Positions 61,121-64,000 of a stretch of DNA of 64,000 nt are shown piece by piece. The notes under the pieces are model-generated. The model searched no databases, was not told where the DNA came from, and was given only the letters and a program-made list of their open reading frames with translations. The stretch spans positions 1 through 64,000 of the forward strand of contig OAPG01000002.1 in assembly GCA_900208305.1 (NCBI GenBank), in the 5' to 3' direction. The stretch comes from Melanopsichium pennsylvanicum. Lineage: Eukaryota > Basidiomycota > Ustilaginomycetes > Ustilaginales. The translations under genes were made by a program, and so were the position numbers. How positions within the stretch are numbered: position 1 is the stretch's first letter; each line of letters opens with the position of its first letter.

Positions 61121-62906
61121 CCCGAAAGCAACTCAAAGAGGGGCAAATGGAAGAGAAGGCGGTGAGTCGGCCAGCATCCGGCATCCGACATACGGCATCC
61201 GGCATCCTGCACTTTCGAACTCCTTTTCCACAAAACTGCTCGCACTTTCAACCGAACATGAAGAATTCGCCGCGGCCGGTCCATAACCTTTGCCCACCGC
61301 TGCTCTCCGCATTTTTTTTTCTGCGTGTCCAACCTTTCAGGACCTGAACTTCGGCCAATAAGTCCCCCACTTTCAAGACACTGACATGCCTGGTCAGCTG
61401 CAGGATCCTGCGGACGTGAGCATTCTTCGATATGTCGCCACCAGCATTTCGTCTGTGAATCCCCACATCTCAGAAATCGATTCACTGCTAGGTTGTCTGG
61501 CGCTATCAAAGCACGTCGATTGCGCAAATTTTCTATTCGTGGAAAACTTTTCGGGGGTCGCAAAATTGTGTGTGGCCGAGTCTGTGTACACAATTAGGCC
61601 TGAGCACGAGAAGGGCGGTGCTTGACATCATCCAACTCACATCAGTGGTGAGGCTTTGTGAGCAAGCAAAGAGTGGCTTTACTGTATGACACTCACAGAG
61701 GTCGTCTCTCTGGCTGTCTGAGTGAGAGGGCTGATCGTGTTGGAGCTGAGGAATGTGAGTATGTATCATGTCTGAGTGAAGACCCAGATCTGGGCGTTGG
61801 AGCATCGAGTCTGAGTGTGCGTGCGATAGGCTCAAATGCGCAGACACACGGGTAGGGAAACACAGAGAGTAGAGAATGCACCCGCCATGTCGCTCGACCT
61901 TTGATGGACTCAGATCTGTGTTGGCACTCTTTTCGACTGGCGCAGATCAATCGGTGGCAAGCCTCCAGACAAAGCAAACAAGAGGCCGTCCGTCCTCTTC
62001 ACCAGGGCCGTGGCTGGCCACTACTCTTGGACTCTCCCCTCTGCTTTTTGGGCCCGTGTCGCTCTCGGGTGGAACTTGGAACTTGACTGGCAACTTTACC
62101 AGGCTCTGACCTTGACCGGCCATCCAATCACACCCTCACAATCCTCCACCAGACCTGGACACGAAAACTTGTGCAGCGCCGTATCGCAGCAATTCATGCG
62201 CACTTGCAATTTTCCATGGATTGACTTTTTACGAGCTGCCTTACTGGTACTGCTCAAGGTGCGTCGCCAAACTTCCATCTAAGCCAGAAGAGATTTTCTC
62301 TTTTTTCCCCCTCTCCAAAATTCCGAATTTCTTTTTGCCAATATTCTGCATACTGCCTGCTCGGCCTCTTGATCGCGAATCCAATTGGCTGCTGCTGGCT
62401 TTGGTTGCTTGCTCGTGCGCCCGGGGCCCCCACGCTTCTGTTGGCCGTCTCCACTCTTGTGCTCCTTTTACAAAAAGCGCTCCGTATTATTTATCTTGAG
62501 GCGGTCTGCAACCGGCCACCCACCAGCTGACTGAGGCAGACTATTCACTCGCTGCCGCTTAACCCGTGCCGCGCCGCACTCAGTGCCACACCACTTTCTT
62601 TTTCGCTTCTCTTCGGCTCAATCACACTCGCACACTCAAACACGCAACCACACAAACCGCTATTTGGCTCTCCCTCTCCGCCCTCTACTTGACTCACACA
62701 ACCAGATAGAGCAAGCGCCGCCCGTATCGACGTGGCCGCCACAAACTCTTCATAAACCCATCGCGACAAGTGCTCTTTCCCTTTATACCACAACCTCCTT
62801 GTTCGCCCTCCCTTCTCAACCGCATACATACCCTTGGCGATTATCGCTCTTCCAGTTTTTTAGTCTCTCTAATTCTCTTTCTCTTACAATCACAATCGCA
62901 ATCACG
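61121..62906. other. Upstream region of the short-chain dehydrogenase gene
   Basis: CpG content returns to normal. A short run of GGCATCC-like units lies at about 61174-61206. The last about 400 bases are CT/CA-rich, typical of a strong fungal promoter and leader. The frames here have no motif. Confidence 0.5.
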
Positions 62907-64000
62907 ATGGCCGCCTTCAACAACGTTCTTCGCTCCGGCGCCATCCGCGGCCTTTCGGCTCGCGTTGCTCAGCGTAAGTACTCAATATCCTTTCACCACC
63001 TTATTTGCTCTGCCAGAATTCAACATATTTCCGAATAGGTTACTGGTGACATTCAATGATTCCGAGTCCGTCGCGATTAGAGGTTCTACTCCTCTTGCGC
63101 GAATCCCGCTTGTTCGCGGCTCTGGATTGCTGCTCTGGCAAGTTGCATTCCCAGCTTGTCAATCGCAGCTACCGCATATCGATTCGGCACGTACTTGACT
63201 TTGCTCGGTACGAGTCAGCAGTTCTATTCTTTACATACATTCTCACCCGACAGACTGATGCTGACATTTCTATGCTTTCTTGATTTGCCACAACCTATAG
63301 CCTCGATGCTCTCCCGCACCGCTCGTGTGCCTGCGGCGAAAGCCTTCTCCGTTTGGTCGCCTGCTCGCATGGTTCCTACCAGCGCAAATGCCGCCGACGG
63401 TGTTCAGGCCAACCCTGGTCCCCCTCCCCCTGTCGAGAATATTGGTGTTGATGCAGTTCTCCGTCAGAACCCCAACTCTCCCGATAACCACACCACTACC
63501 ATCTTCCAGGAGTTCTCGCTCGAGGGCAAGACCGCCGTCATCACCGGTGGTAACGGTGGTCTTGGTCTCGAGATGGCTCTTGCTTACGTTGAGGCCGGTG
63601 CCCACGTCTATGCTATCGATTTGCCAAAGGAGCCCAGTGAGGAGTTCAAGATCGTTGCTGACCACTGCAGGATCATGGGCAAGCACCTCAAGTACGTCTC
63701 TGCTACCGTCACCGACGTAGACGACATCAACGCCTGCATGGATTTCGTCATGAAGGATTCTGGTACCGACTCGCTCGATGTCTGCGTTGCCGCCGCCGGT
63801 ATCCTTCAGACTTACGACGCTCTCAGCTACCCCGCAGACGAATTCCGCAAGGTCTTCGACGTCAACACCACCGGTGTCTTCCTGACCGCCCAGGCCGCTG
63901 CTCGTAAGATGCACGAACAGAAGCATGTTAGCGGTTCCATCATCCTCATCGCCTCCATGTCTGGTTCCATTGTCAACCGTGACCACCACTGGGTCGCCTA
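62907..64000 (+). CDS. Short-chain dehydrogenase/reductase, sorbose-reductase/SOU-like (3' end cut by window)
   Basis: Exon 1 62907-62973, intron 62974-63300 (GTAAGT...TATAG, 327 bp), exon 2 from 63301 beyond the window edge. The first about 40 residues (MAAFNNVLRSGAIRGLSARV and on) are Arg/Ala/Ser-rich without acids and look like a mitochondrial presequence. The Rossmann cofactor loop is ITGGNGGLGLEMA (about 101-113). The acidic residue after beta-2 is in VYAIDLP. VAAAGI replaces the common NNAG, VFDVNTTGVFLTAQAAA carries the active-site Asn, and SIILIASMSG holds the catalytic Ser (about 238). The window ends two bases into the expected catalytic Tyr codon (HHWVAY). NAD(P)-dependent reduction of a ketose or polyol is the family's usual chemistry. 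A downstream ATG at 63306 could also start it, giving a form without the leader. Confidence 0.88.

Noticed and set aside
1..64000. CRISPR arrays, bacterial operons, integrases and rRNA genes
   Set aside because: None seen; the window is eukaryotic nuclear DNA and the tandem repeats present lack the spacer structure of CRISPR.

Overview
The window is the telomeric end of a fungal chromosome. It opens with an array of CCCTAA units, the inward-reading strand of a TTAGGG telomere. The genes are nuclear eukaryotic genes with few, short GT-AG introns. The protein set (NatC subunit, 26S proteasome ATPase, COP9 subunit, Bzz1 with a C1 domain, Bfr1, a cryptococcal CMT1-type mannosyltransferase, TMEM14, LYR protein, SDH2) suggests a basidiomycete. 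Serine- and alanine-rich linkers and nearly intronless genes fit a smut fungus (Ustilaginales). The species cannot be named from sequence alone.

Layout. 1-0.8 kb: telomere, a short internal telomeric patch and a CpG-depleted subtelomeric stretch. 0.8-12.2 kb: a compact block of housekeeping genes (Mak10/NAA35-like, mitochondrial DEAD-box helicase, ISA1, RPT6, a helical-repeat protein of unknown role). 12.2-15.6 kb: no recognisable gene. 15.6-21.2 kb: a three-exon ferric reductase and an MFSD1-like transporter. 21.4-22.8 kb: a decayed DHA2-type MFS efflux transporter. 22.9-30.2 kb: LYRM2-like protein, a five-helix membrane protein resembling a lone ABC-transporter TMD0, a BZZ1-like F-BAR/C1/SH3 gene broken by one in-frame TAG, a SNIP1/Pml1-like FHA protein and SDH2. 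31.0-33.7 kb: a 5'-truncated purple acid phosphatase relic directly behind a CMT1/CAP59-type mannosyltransferase. 36.3-40.6 kb: a cyclopropane-fatty-acid-synthase-like methyltransferase and an AT-hook protein. 40.6-47.8 kb: 7.1 kb without a recognisable gene, holding a G-rich pentamer array. 47.8-56.5 kb: CSN4, a single-pass membrane protein, TMEM14 (two exons) and BFR1. 56.9-61.1 kb: a graveyard with a nearly full-length but shattered GH2 glycosidase and a 0.9-kb CpG-depleted island. 62.9 kb to the end: the 5' part of a short-chain dehydrogenase that runs out of the window.

Several products act around mitochondrial iron-sulfur and respiratory metabolism: ISA1 (4Fe-4S maturation), the LYR protein, SDH2 (three Fe-S centres) and the ferric reductase (iron uptake). 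They are not obviously co-regulated. The most distinctive content is the decay record: three clear pseudogenes, one gene with a single nonsense codon, and two sharply CpG-depleted blocks, which together suggest C-to-T driven inactivation of accessory DNA near this telomere.
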